From IMG/VR virus record IMGVR_UViG_3300042691_033065, positions 1-64,000 of that record: DNA of 64,000 bases; one strand, written 5' to 3'. This document shows, piece after piece, positions 23,295 to 33,251 of the stretch. Source of the stretch: a virus. A model generated the notes under the pieces. The model did no database searches and had not been told where the DNA came from. It was given only the letters and a program-made list of their open reading frames with translations. A program made the position numbers and the translations under genes. Position 1 is the first letter of the stretch. Each line of letters opens with the position of its first letter.

Positions 23295-25769
23295 TTATAC
23301 TGTAATGTTTGAAACACCGCAATTACTACATCCACTTATTGTTAAATTTGTTAATGTAAAATCATCAATAGATTCTCCTATGTAACACTTGTCTATTGAA
23401 TTTCTTGTTACACTAGTTGATGTAATTAGAGACAGTGTGTCCGTCTTTGAGTATTTTACAGATGTCCAAGTTTCTGTTAAATTATTTACATAAATTACTT
23501 TCTGTTGGCAACCTGAATTTGTATTTAGAGTCGTACCTGTATCTGATACCACCGTAGATGCTGTGTAATTAAATGAATTCTTTTTCAGTAAACTACTCGT
23601 AACTAAAGTAGCTGCAGTTAATGATGGAGACCTTCTAAAGGTATCCGTATGTATTAAATCAAAAGTTAGAACAACTCCATCGGGTAAATCAGGAGTTACC
23701 TTAATAGTCGATGTAAATTGTCTTGTAGTTACATTAGAAGCACTTCTAGGTATTACGTTGCTTGTTTCAAGCGATACTTGGTAAATAGTAGGTCCTACAG
23801 GTCCGAACAAAGTAACCTGATTACTGTACGTATTACCTGAAGAATCTTTTATAATTGTATTATAACTGCCAGGTCCTAATTTACTGAACAGTGGTGAAGA
23901 TTTATATGTTAATCCTCCGTCTATTGAATACTGGTAGGGTGGATATCCTCCTGAAGCCCTAAAAGTTATGTTACCGTCATTTATTATTCCGGTATCTTCT
24001 GCGGTAGTAACCGCACTACGAGTTCCTCCACCTGTAACATTTTGATTACAAGAATCTCCCAAAATATCTAAACAATAATTTGTTATTGAAGTTTGTCCCC
24101 CCGCGCTTTGAGCGGTTTGACATGGCTCTTCAATAACCCCTCCCGTTACTGTTGTCCCAACTCTTCTACATATACAAGCTCTCGCATTTACTCCTATACC
24201 TCCAGGTACAGATATCTGTGCGGGATTACCATCACAATCTGTGTAAAATGCGATTCCGGGGTAAGTACTTATTGTTCTAACCGCAATACACTCGCATTGA
24301 TATCCACCAAGGGTTGTAGTTCCGTCTCTACCCTCCGTATCATTAAATGGTATATCTCCCGTGGATGGATTATTAGTTGTTAAAGCCCCTCCTAAATTAT
24401 TTCCAGAAACTAAACCGCTAGTATTACCTCCAAGTCCTCCTCCGATTACACTTCCCCCACCGCTTGTGTTGTTATTACTTCCATTGAGGGATGCTGTTCC
24501 GACTGTAGTACTTGGAGTACAATTACCTTCATATATTGTTGCAAAACTAGGTGGTGTTGTACCAGGTTGTTGCCATCCTGTTAATGGCGGTATCGATGGA
24601 TTTGAATTAGTCGGATTAGTATACTTAGGATTTGTTGTAAAATCAATTACCCATCTACCTCCATTAGTAGTTTGCCAAGTAAGAATATACGTACCATCAG
24701 AAGATTGCCATGAAGGATACCCATTAATCTGTCCTGTATAAAATAAATCAATTACACCTTCATATAATGGGTCACCAGGACCTTTGATTTGTCTATAAGT
24801 AAAACACAAATTTCCGTAAGATGCACATTCACCTAAAATACCTGTAACAGACCCTTGATTTTGCGGGTCCAAAAATACCCACCCTGATAACGGTGTGATA
24901 TCTGTTGTATAGTTTATAACATTACCTTGGGTTAGTGTGCCGTCTAATACCCAACTATTAGGGACTTGGTCTGTGGACCAATATATATTATAGTTATTAT
25001 TACTTAAATACTGAGGCATACTGTTTAACAATTCCCCAGTATATGTAAAATACATGTTAATTGTTTGTGGTGGCCTAATATTAGTCAATGTTAAGCAGAA
25101 TGAAGGATAACTAGGGTCCGGGGTCGGCGTAACTGTTTGTGTAACTGTTGGTGTGTTGGTTAATCTAGTTTCTGTAGGCACTGGAGTTGGAGCGGTTAAA
25201 GTACAAGTAGTATAAGCCGTGAAATCACCATAATAATCCACAACAATTGAGCTATAGCTCCCAACACCTAAATTAGTTAGAAGTAATCCATTACCTCCAG
25301 TACTCCACGTAACAGTATAAGGTGGTGTTCCACCTGTGATTATTAGTGACAAAGACCCATCAGGTATTGTCGTCAAAGTTGGATTTGCACCAACACATTG
25401 AACTCCCATTGGGAATATAACTATAGGGTCACATTCATTTCTTTTTAGTATTCCATTACCACATCTAGTATCTGAACTATAATAGATTGTAGGAGTTGGG
25501 GTTGGCACAGGTGGGAAACATCCACCAGTTGACCCTGTACACAATGAACAACTATTATAACTGGTTAGAGTATAATTCGCATCATCTAATATGATTTCAC
25601 CTGCTGGGGATGAGGAAACACTTATGGCCCTCACACATCCTGACAAAATTAATGATTCTAAAAAATAGACCTGATTTGACGCAAAACTTGGTTGACCAAT
25701 ATCATTTGCCGATATGGTTGTTCCTAAATTACTACAACAAAATTCAAAATTATAAAAATTAGCAGCCAT
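23295..25769 (-). CDS. Modular tail adhesin with two SprB-like repeats and Cys modules
   Basis: 824 residues. The N-terminal ~85 residues (FEFCCSNLG, VYFLES, LSGCVRAI, CSLCTG) are a diverged copy of the EYKP-type Cys module of the fibre cluster. SprB-like repeats occur near residues 130-190 (GGTPPYTVTWSTGGNG...LGVGSYSSIVVD) and 600-650 (GGYPPYQYSIDGG...LGPGSYNTIIKD). TPTVTQTVTPTPDP is a short Pro-Thr linker. Residues ~425-475 are Gly/Asn/Ser-rich. A CECIAV module lies near residue 495. The mixture links this gene to both the SprB-repeat gene upstream and the Pro-Thr fibres downstream. It is probably a host-binding tail component; no enzyme motif was seen. Confidence 0.75.
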   Translation of the reverse strand: MAANFYNFEFCCSNLGTTISANDIGQPSFASNQVYFLESLILSGCVRAISVSSSPAGEIILDDANYTLTSYNSCSLCTGSTGGCFPPVPTPTPTIYYSSDTRCGNGILKRNECDPIVIFPMGVQCVGANPTLTTIPDGSLSLIITGGTPPYTVTWSTGGNGLLLTNLGVGSYSSIVVDYYGDFTAYTTCTLTAPTPVPTETRLTNTPTVTQTVTPTPDPSYPSFCLTLTNIRPPQTINMYFTYTGELLNSMPQYLSNNNYNIYWSTDQVPNSWVLDGTLTQGNVINYTTDITPLSGWVFLDPQNQGSVTGILGECASYGNLCFTYRQIKGPGDPLYEGVIDLFYTGQINGYPSWQSSDGTYILTWQTTNGGRWVIDFTTNPKYTNPTNSNPSIPPLTGWQQPGTTPPSFATIYEGNCTPSTTVGTASLNGSNNNTSGGGSVIGGGLGGNTSGLVSGNNLGGALTTNNPSTGDIPFNDTEGRDGTTTLGGYQCECIAVRTISTYPGIAFYTDCDGNPAQISVPGGIGVNARACICRRVGTTVTGGVIEEPCQTAQSAGGQTSITNYCLDILGDSCNQNVTGGGTRSAVTTAEDTGIINDGNITFRASGGYPPYQYSIDGGLTYKSSPLFSKLGPGSYNTIIKDSSGNTYSNQVTLFGPVGPTIYQVSLETSNVIPRSASNVTTRQFTSTIKVTPDLPDGVVLTFDLIHTDTFRRSPSLTAATLVTSSLLKKNSFNYTASTVVSDTGTTLNTNSGCQQKVIYVNNLTETWTSVKYSKTDTLSLITSTSVTRNSIDKCYIGESIDDFTLTNLTISGCSNCGVSNITV

Positions 25770-25799
25770 TTATTTTTAAGTAATCTTTTAATTTATTCT

Positions 25800-28700
25800 T
25801 TAGGTTATACATCTCATATTAAATTCGTAATTACCCCCCGCAAAAGCCGCACAAATAGTAACAATTTCAACGTAAGTTGGGTTTGGTAAAGTTTTTGTAA
25901 ACTGAAGTTTTATATCAGTATCACTTGCTAAAGAAGCCGGAGTCGGGTAATTCTCCACAACCCCTATTTGATTTCCAACCGAACCAAACAATCTTTGCGG
26001 AGTTAATGGAGCAACATCATTAGCAGTATAGCTAACATTTATTGTTCCATTTGAGGTCCAATCTGAATTAGGGAATACTTGAGTAGCATTACCGGTACCA
26101 GGAGTATAATTATATTTATTTAATTGGGTGTATTGTATAATTTCATTAATACTAATATTCAAACCCGCATTATCATTTACACCAGTCAAGAATAATGAGT
26201 CAGCAACTATGTTTCCATTCCAAATTATTTGGTGTCTAGAATTAGTACTTCCCTGTATTGTTAATTCTGCAATTCCTGTTGCAGACCCCAAATTAACTCT
26301 TGTTACAAAATAACCACCTGTTGTATTATTCAGGTTAATAAACCCTAATGTACTATTTTGTCCACATGGTAATGTTGGTAAAACAAATTCTGGTGTGAAA
26401 CAACTATTACCTTGATATAAGCTAGGGGTTATTACCGCTCCTCCGATAGAACCATATGATAATACGCTATTTGGTTGGGATAAAGTGACTTGATATATAT
26501 TAGCAGCATCATCAACCAAATAAATTATAGAATTATTTACCAAATCAGGATTAAAGAATAATCCTGAAGGAACACCTACTATAGTAGGTGTTAATTCCAA
26601 TGTGAATGTAGTCGAATAATCGAAAGTACTAACGATTTTTAAGTAATAATCGACAAATGGTTCATTCAGATTATTTTGAATTAACACATAGAAGTTTCCG
26701 TCATTTCCATTAACTATACTTCCTACAACTTCTTCGAAGTTTTCTAAATTAACTTTATTTGTAACAACAGGAGATATTCCTGAAACATTTATTTCAATAT
26801 ATCTATTAGGTGTTACATCCGCATTTGTTGTAATTAATATATTACCTGATTTAACTCCTATTGCATTACCAATCGCAAATCCTAAAGTTATTGTTCTATT
26901 ATATAAAGCGGTAAATGGATTCAGAGTAATATCCCATTCTCTAATTGAGGTTGAACCGGCTGATGTAGTGTACGCCCACAATTTTGTATTGGTATAGGCA
27001 ATACTTGGGGTATCAAAATTATATCCATCAACACTTAATAAAGTGCTCGTATCTGAACTTAAAACATAATTATATATTTGGGATGAAGCGTCGGTATATA
27101 TCATATCACATGTGTTAAATACAGGTCCTGGTATTGGTATAACTTTACATACACAGGAAATGTCATACGAAATTTTGAAATCAACGCTTACTTCAGCACT
27201 GTTCAAACTTAATCCACTATCAGTACAACTACTTTGAAGAGTTATACTATTTTGAGCAGGGTCTATGGTGACATTACCAATTGAATCGAAAGATGTTAAA
27301 ATAGAATCTATCGTATTAAACCACAATTGGTCTGATGGATAGTCACCTAAACTGTTACTTGTATAAAATGGTTGCTCGACAACTGTCCCATCAACACTAA
27401 TTACCGCAGTAAAAATAGCCTCATTTAAAATACAGTTCGTTTCACCCGAAGTTAAATCGTAAAACCCTTCTAAAAACATATTTTGGGGTCTCTTTAAAAC
27501 TGTTAAACCATTTGATACAAACTCTGTTTGGCAATAGTTATACGTTTCATATCCACCTCTGTTATTATACCCTACCAAAGTCAATTGATGACTCAATTGG
27601 CACCCATTAGCATCGGTAATAAGAACACTATATGTTCCGGCTGAAAGATTAGTTAAATTCAAACCTGTTTGACCATTAACATTATCACTCCATTGTATAT
27701 TATAAGGTGCAGGCCCTTCGGTTATATAAACCTGAATTGTTCCATCGTTACCAAAATTTAGATTGGTTCCTGCCATAGAAAAATCAATGCTATCAGCTGC
27801 GGTTACCGTTACATTTTGTACTTGTGAACATAGTAAAGCGTCAGTTACTGTTAATTGGTAACTACCTGAAAATAAATTGTTAAATGTGACTACGGTCTGT
27901 GATGTATTACTAATTGTAGGTTGCCCTGTTAATTGATAACTTAAAGGTAAGGTAAACCCTGAAGATACTCTTGCAGATATACTACCATTACTACCATTAC
28001 AGGTTGTTCCTGTGGAGGAAGTCGTTACGGTATATTTTTCAATATTATTAATTGTATACGTATTTGTGAAAGTACACGGACCATTTGAAATTGTTAGTGT
28101 ATATGTGCCGGCGGATAGTCCTTGAAACTGATTTGAGTTCCCGTTTACTGTTTGCTGTATCGAATTACCCGATGGATAAGTAAGAGTATACGTAAATGGG
28201 GGGTTTCCTCCAATTAGTGTTATGGGGCTCAATGCTCCTGAAGAATTGTTACAAGTTGAGTTAACAACTCCAATGTTTCCTATAGTAAATCCATTTGGGG
28301 TTACAAGTGTTTGTGAAATACTAGTAGAACATAAGGCTGCGTCAGTGATTGTAATGGAATAGTTACCAGATGGTATTCCAGTTAAACTAAATGTTTCGCT
28401 AAAAGTAATTAAACTTTGTCCATTACTACCAAGATAATAATATGGAGTTGTTCCTCCTGTAACTACTATGGTTATTTGACCATCATTACCCGAACAAGAC
28501 GGTGGGATAGTAATCAATTCAGCAACCCCTATCGCCCTTACCATACCTACTGTAACATTTTTTGATTTCCTACATCCTGTCGCATCAACTACTGTGACAG
28601 AATAATTACCATTTGATAAACCTGTTATCGAAGGTTCAATACTTCCAGTATTCCATTGATACGTGTATGGTTCGGTTCCCGTTAGGCCGGTTACGAATAC

Positions 28701-29288
28701 TTTACCGGTGTTAGTTGTACATGGTGAATCGTTTACTATGTAAAAACCGTAATCAAACGGAGTTGAGGGTTTAATTATACAACTTTCAGACCTACCTGTA
28801 CATCCCCCTCCGTCATTTACCACCACATAATAAGTACCTCCTGACAAATCTCTGAAAACAAAATCATCTAAAGAAGAAACTCCTGAAGTAACATAACCTC
28901 TTGTGTTTTCATATAAAAAATATTGGGTTAATTGTAAGTTATTATCAGTTCTTGCGGTAATCGACCCGTTTGGTGCATCACAAGTTGTATTTGCATGGTC
29001 CAATAAAGAAACACATACTCCATCAGATATTATTACGTTAACTATTTGTCTAGTGGGTGGGACACAACTATCTGTGATTTGTAATGAATACGTGTTTGGT
29101 GTTAGATTACTTATAGTTAACTCACTTACCCCATCCCCAAAAGGGATTGGTAATGGGTCGTCAAATGGTGAAAAAAATTGGTAAAAAAACGGAGCCCTAC
29201 CTTGTACCTGAAGATTGAACGCCCCAAGACCTTGGTTAGTACAATCGCCAGTCACTGATAATCTATATGTTAAACTACATATCGCCAT
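25800..29288 (-). CDS. SprB-repeat tail adhesin with one propeller-like module
   Basis: 1,162 residues. Residues ~15-575 hold seven consecutive SprB-type repeats, each with the frame C-x-x-x-x-G-x-I-x-x...GGxxPYxYxW...GLxxGxYxVTVTDAxGC; clear examples end NGNYSVTVVDATGC and SAGTYSVLITDANGC. SprB is the surface adhesin moved by the gliding motor of Flavobacterium, and these repeats are common in Bacteroidota surface proteins. Residues ~725-975 are a propeller-like module (IREWDITLNPFTALYNRTI) of the type found six times in the giant fibre. A ~190-residue C-terminal domain follows. The ATG overlaps the previous stop (TAATG), so translation is coupled to the gp7-like baseplate gene. This is probably a receptor-binding tail protein. 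Host origin of the repeats is inference. Confidence 0.8.
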   Translation of the reverse strand: MAICSLTYRLSVTGDCTNQGLGAFNLQVQGRAPFFYQFFSPFDDPLPIPFGDGVSELTISNLTPNTYSLQITDSCVPPTRQIVNVIISDGVCVSLLDHANTTCDAPNGSITARTDNNLQLTQYFLYENTRGYVTSGVSSLDDFVFRDLSGGTYYVVVNDGGGCTGRSESCIIKPSTPFDYGFYIVNDSPCTTNTGKVFVTGLTGTEPYTYQWNTGSIEPSITGLSNGNYSVTVVDATGCRKSKNVTVGMVRAIGVAELITIPPSCSGNDGQITIVVTGGTTPYYYLGSNGQSLITFSETFSLTGIPSGNYSITITDAALCSTSISQTLVTPNGFTIGNIGVVNSTCNNSSGALSPITLIGGNPPFTYTLTYPSGNSIQQTVNGNSNQFQGLSAGTYTLTISNGPCTFTNTYTINNIEKYTVTTSSTGTTCNGSNGSISARVSSGFTLPLSYQLTGQPTISNTSQTVVTFNNLFSGSYQLTVTDALLCSQVQNVTVTAADSIDFSMAGTNLNFGNDGTIQVYITEGPAPYNIQWSDNVNGQTGLNLTNLSAGTYSVLITDANGCQLSHQLTLVGYNNRGGYETYNYCQTEFVSNGLTVLKRPQNMFLEGFYDLTSGETNCILNEAIFTAVISVDGTVVEQPFYTSNSLGDYPSDQLWFNTIDSILTSFDSIGNVTIDPAQNSITLQSSCTDSGLSLNSAEVSVDFKISYDISCVCKVIPIPGPVFNTCDMIYTDASSQIYNYVLSSDTSTLLSVDGYNFDTPSIAYTNTKLWAYTTSAGSTSIREWDITLNPFTALYNRTITLGFAIGNAIGVKSGNILITTNADVTPNRYIEINVSGISPVVTNKVNLENFEEVVGSIVNGNDGNFYVLIQNNLNEPFVDYYLKIVSTFDYSTTFTLELTPTIVGVPSGLFFNPDLVNNSIIYLVDDAANIYQVTLSQPNSVLSYGSIGGAVITPSLYQGNSCFTPEFVLPTLPCGQNSTLGFINLNNTTGGYFVTRVNLGSATGIAELTIQGSTNSRHQIIWNGNIVADSLFLTGVNDNAGLNISINEIIQYTQLNKYNYTPGTGNATQVFPNSDWTSNGTINVSYTANDVAPLTPQRLFGSVGNQIGVVENYPTPASLASDTDIKLQFTKTLPNPTYVEIVTICAAFAGGNYEFNMRCIT

Positions 29289-32200
29289 TAATTACAACTT
29301 ATTGTAAATTCTATACCTACATTTATTTCTAACAAAATACCACTACTGTTCAATGAACATATATTATTAATCACTACAACTTCATCAGTATCTGTTAAAT
29401 AGTAACTATAACCATAATTAGATAAAGACATTAGGGCTTCATTTATACCGTTATACCAATCCGAATTAGAAGGATAACTCAATCCATCTAAATTATAACC
29501 AACTCCATTAAAAAATGGGTACTGCGTTAACTGAATCCCCTGTAATCTGATGTCAACATACCAAATAGAATTTATACTATCCGAAACACATTGATTTAAA
29601 CTCAATCCATTATTGGTTAAATACTTATTTACAATGTTACCTAATATAGCGGCAAAACTTTGTATTTGACTTGAGTTCGGATTCCATGGATATAGGGAAC
29701 AAGTCGCTGTTTGAACGGGACAATTATCTGTGAATATATTATCCGTAACGGTACAGGGTTTGCAGGGTATTGCAACAATCTGGCAACCAGCCTGTCTTCT
29801 CCAAACATATTTTTGTCTGTGAAAAATTGAATTTTCATATTTGATACCTGTATTCCATAAAGTTGTTGCGGGTATCATCTGTTCAACTAGTCTAATCCAA
29901 TAATCCCCCATATCCTGAACATACTCCATCATACTTTGGTAATTGAAGTTGTTATTTTCAATTCCCACATTTTTTTGTGATTCTAGGTATCTCCAATATA
30001 TTGATTCTAAAGTCGGGTATGCTCCAAAATATTGTCTGTTTCTAACATTGATTGTGTTCTGCCAAAATGTTTGAGCAAATTCAAAAAATGTTTTCTGTCT
30101 TGGTTGTGGATTAATTACCGTCCAATCGACCCCATCTCTACTCGGATACATAGTATAAGGGTCAGGATTACACCTTGTAGGTTGTACCCACCCAAGTCCT
30201 TGGTTTGCAATAGGATAATTATATTGTCTTGACATATACCACACATCATATAACAATCCTTGTCCAGGATTCATGAATAGGTCTATGTTCTTGGCATTTA
30301 ATACTAACTTTTCATTATCAACATAATAACGAGCGTTAAAGTTACCATCTAAATTTTCTCTGAGTCCAGTTTCAGCATCAGTCCAACTCTTATTGTTATC
30401 GGGTATTTGAGTCAATTTGAAACCCATGCTCATATACGGGAAATTTCTATATCTATCTAAATAAATTTGTCCATATGTATATGGGATTAAGCTCGTCTGA
30501 TAGTCAGGATTTGCCCCTGTGAATACGCTTGTTGTTAAATTAGGTTGAGCCGGAGACCTATGTTTTGGCGTCGATTCAAACCAACCACTACCAATCTGAA
30601 AGAAGTAATTTTCTGTGTCATTAGGAGCAATCGGATATCCTTGTTCGTCAATCGGATAAGCACCTATCCCTATATTAACATCATCAATAATAAAATTGGT
30701 GGTAAACCCTGTATATTTAACCCCGAATATTGAGAACACATCTGTCGGGTCTAAAACCGCGACCTGTTCCAAATAAGTACCACCCGATATAAGAGCAAAC
30801 TTTTTATCAAATTGACTTAATTTAATCTTTTGGTCCGCAACATAAACATATTCATTAAAATCAACAAGAGCATCGGGAGCCCCAATCAATCTCATCAATA
30901 CCTCAATTGATTTACGAGTACCCTTTGATTTGAATAGAAAAGCCGCGTTTAGACATAAATTTCTATAATATTGATAATTTAACTCATCGGGTGTTTGTTG
31001 TATTGAGACTCCCGCAAAGCTAGATTTATCATTGTTTTTTTGTCCGAAAACCGAACTTAAAAAGTCTGAATTAGTTATTGGTGATATGTCAGTGTTAAAC
31101 CCTAAAGTTTGAGCTAAATTCTTTAAAAGTTGTGAAGGTATATCATTTCCGGTGTTATAATTTACGGAATTCATAAACCCTAAAGCGGTTATGTACTTTT
31201 TAGTATCATCGAAACTTCTACCAAAAATTTGTAATATTTTTTCAACTTTTTGTCCTTGTGTATCAAAGTCTTTAAATGCCCCTGTCACTAAAAATCTACT
31301 TACCAAGTTGGTCAAGTATCCATCAAAATTCTCACTAGCTTCACCTATCTTTTCAATATAGTTTGTAAAATTAGGCGTTCTGATATCCAAATTCCATCTT
31401 CCATCTAAAGGCCAACTTATATTTTGTGTTGCAACATAAAATCTTCCATCATCAGCCTCAAGTGGTATCTTAAATGCAGCAGTATAAATCGGAGTAAGAT
31501 TTCTGTTTAATAGAAAATTTTCAACCTCGTCTAAATCTTCGTTGAATACTTTTGAGACTTGTTGGTCGTTCGGTCTTATTATAAGAGTATCACTAACATC
31601 AGTAACCCCACTGAACGGTCTTCCCTCAACATATATTTTTAATACCCCTGTTGATAAACTATCTGTAGGAATAATTCTTTTGATGTTGTATCCAACACCA
31701 TTAACATACAATGAATAATTAATATATTCAACCGTCATGTTCCTGAGTGGTGATACCTGAACTTCCTTTAACTGTAAATTACGTGTTGCGTTTACTGTAA
31801 AATCAACACCAAATGGGTTAGCCATTTTAGCAACGGATATCTCCATACTACTTTGGTCATCGATTGGGTAATATACAATATTGTAAGCCGTCGCACCCTT
31901 GGTGTAGTCCATACCAAGTTTATTAACTTCAATACCCGCGGGGAACTTACTAATAACCGTTGTTATAGATGCCGACATCCTTTTAGACATCGAACCATAC
32001 TGAACAAAATTTGTAATTTGAGATAAATCAAAATTAGGATAAACCTTAAAGTTATTCTCAAATATTAACTTTGATTGATTTACTGACCCGATACCAAGTG
32101 AGTCCAAACTAACTGGGTCTGAAAATGTACCGGTATTAAATGTTCTATTAACTTTTTCTACGACCCCTGTTGAGAACTCGAAATTTGCTTGCGTTAACCC

Positions 32201-32293
32201 TCCTCCCGTGGTTAGTTGAAAACCTACGAGATTGTCAGAAAAACTACCCTGGCCTGAAGCCTGAGGGGGACAAGTAAATTTCTTTATCGCCAT
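29288..32293 (-). CDS. Large baseplate wedge protein (T4 gp7 / P2 gpI-like role)
   Basis: 1,001 residues. The central part (about residues 330-480: LLKNLAQTLGF, then YYRNLCLNAAFLFKSKGTRKS and LMRLIGAP) is the type of segment found in large baseplate wedge proteins of myoviruses, where a P2 gpI-like domain connects the gp6-type ring to fibres. T4 gp7 has 1,032 residues, a similar size. A Cys-rich patch (IPCKPCTV...DNCPVQTATC) lies near residue 845. The gene is coupled by TAATG junctions on both sides. Family membership is a judgement from motif style and position. It may instead be a phage-specific wedge component. Confidence 0.65.
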   Translation of the reverse strand: MAIKKFTCPPQASGQGSFSDNLVGFQLTTGGGLTQANFEFSTGVVEKVNRTFNTGTFSDPVSLDSLGIGSVNQSKLIFENNFKVYPNFDLSQITNFVQYGSMSKRMSASITTVISKFPAGIEVNKLGMDYTKGATAYNIVYYPIDDQSSMEISVAKMANPFGVDFTVNATRNLQLKEVQVSPLRNMTVEYINYSLYVNGVGYNIKRIIPTDSLSTGVLKIYVEGRPFSGVTDVSDTLIIRPNDQQVSKVFNEDLDEVENFLLNRNLTPIYTAAFKIPLEADDGRFYVATQNISWPLDGRWNLDIRTPNFTNYIEKIGEASENFDGYLTNLVSRFLVTGAFKDFDTQGQKVEKILQIFGRSFDDTKKYITALGFMNSVNYNTGNDIPSQLLKNLAQTLGFNTDISPITNSDFLSSVFGQKNNDKSSFAGVSIQQTPDELNYQYYRNLCLNAAFLFKSKGTRKSIEVLMRLIGAPDALVDFNEYVYVADQKIKLSQFDKKFALISGGTYLEQVAVLDPTDVFSIFGVKYTGFTTNFIIDDVNIGIGAYPIDEQGYPIAPNDTENYFFQIGSGWFESTPKHRSPAQPNLTTSVFTGANPDYQTSLIPYTYGQIYLDRYRNFPYMSMGFKLTQIPDNNKSWTDAETGLRENLDGNFNARYYVDNEKLVLNAKNIDLFMNPGQGLLYDVWYMSRQYNYPIANQGLGWVQPTRCNPDPYTMYPSRDGVDWTVINPQPRQKTFFEFAQTFWQNTINVRNRQYFGAYPTLESIYWRYLESQKNVGIENNNFNYQSMMEYVQDMGDYWIRLVEQMIPATTLWNTGIKYENSIFHRQKYVWRRQAGCQIVAIPCKPCTVTDNIFTDNCPVQTATCSLYPWNPNSSQIQSFAAILGNIVNKYLTNNGLSLNQCVSDSINSIWYVDIRLQGIQLTQYPFFNGVGYNLDGLSYPSNSDWYNGINEALMSLSNYGYSYYLTDTDEVVVINNICSLNSSGILLEINVGIEFTISCN

Positions 32294-33201
32294 TAAGATG
32301 TTATATTTGTGAAGTTTTTACTAAAATCAATATTATCTCCTCTGTCTTCCCTAACCTCAAACAATAACTCATTGAATTGGTCACGTACTTCATATAGGTT
32401 GTATTGTTTGTAAATGTTATTAGATGTGTCGTACATTGTGTAAATTCCATCATCAATAGATTTGGTCTGATTACCAAATAGAGCAATTGCAAGAGTAGAG
32501 AAGTCATGTTCTGCAATCTCCACATCCAAAGTTATTGGATTAAAGAATGTATTGGTTATTATAATATTTTGATTTGGTTGTCCAATATAAGGAATGGCGT
32601 TTGGCTTATTTGTTGGTGATGATGATGGTGTTAGGGTGCAAAAAATCAAATTTGTATTTGTATCTGTATAACGATATCTTATCGCCTTTTGTGATGTGTT
32701 TGTTAGGTTTTGAATAACAGGTTCACAAAAGAATGACGATGTAATAATTCTGAAAAAGTTAGGTATTTTGGTTCCATCTGAATTGAGATACTCAATTCTA
32801 AAACCGACCAATCCTTGGTCAACGAATTTATTTCTATACTCCGATGGTACAGAATTTAAATCAATAACTAACCCTCTCACGTTCGGTAATGCGGATAAAA
32901 CACCACAATCCAAAATAGTTGTTCTAATTTGAGTGGGTCTTACAAAAATGGTATAAATTCCCAACTTATTAAATGTGTCGGCAGGTAAAGTTAGATTATA
33001 TAACCCACCCAATATTTCTATGCCAGCGTTACCACCAGTATCATCATTACAAAAGTATGGTTTTAGAATTGCACCTGAATCTAATTTAGTTAATATAAAA
33101 TTGTCAGTTTCGTCTCTAGATGGAGTATAATTCAAAATTATCTCAACATCCTCGGGACTAACGTCTGCCGGTCTTATTGTACCATATGTTCCTGTTGCCA
33201 T
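32293..33201 (-). CDS. Baseplate-associated structural protein, family not recognised
   Basis: 302 residues. It begins MATGTYGTIRPADVSPEDVE and ends with a Thr/Asn tail. There are few charged clusters and alternating hydrophobic stretches (FRIITSSFF, NIIITNTFF), which suggests mostly beta structure, as in wedge or fibre-connector proteins. No catalytic motif was seen. It starts a unit of coupled genes: an ATATTTATG element lies 25 bases upstream, and its stop overlaps the ATG of the gp7-like gene by one base. Role in the baseplate is inferred from position only. Confidence 0.7.
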   Translation of the reverse strand: MATGTYGTIRPADVSPEDVEIILNYTPSRDETDNFILTKLDSGAILKPYFCNDDTGGNAGIEILGGLYNLTLPADTFNKLGIYTIFVRPTQIRTTILDCGVLSALPNVRGLVIDLNSVPSEYRNKFVDQGLVGFRIEYLNSDGTKIPNFFRIITSSFFCEPVIQNLTNTSQKAIRYRYTDTNTNLIFCTLTPSSSPTNKPNAIPYIGQPNQNIIITNTFFNPITLDVEIAEHDFSTLAIALFGNQTKSIDDGIYTMYDTSNNIYKQYNLYEVRDQFNELLFEVREDRGDNIDFSKNFTNITS

Positions 33202-33226
33202 ATTATTTTATTTTTTAACCCTTATA

Positions 33227-33235
33227 CATAAATAT
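33227..33235 (-). promoter_or_regulatory. ATATTTATG motif before the 302-residue baseplate gene
   Basis: Minus strand ATATTTATG, 25 bases from the ATG at 33201, in a 50-base gap that is the longest within the baseplate run downstream of gp6. Confidence 0.4.
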
Positions 33236-33251
33236 GAAAAGTTGGTTTTTA

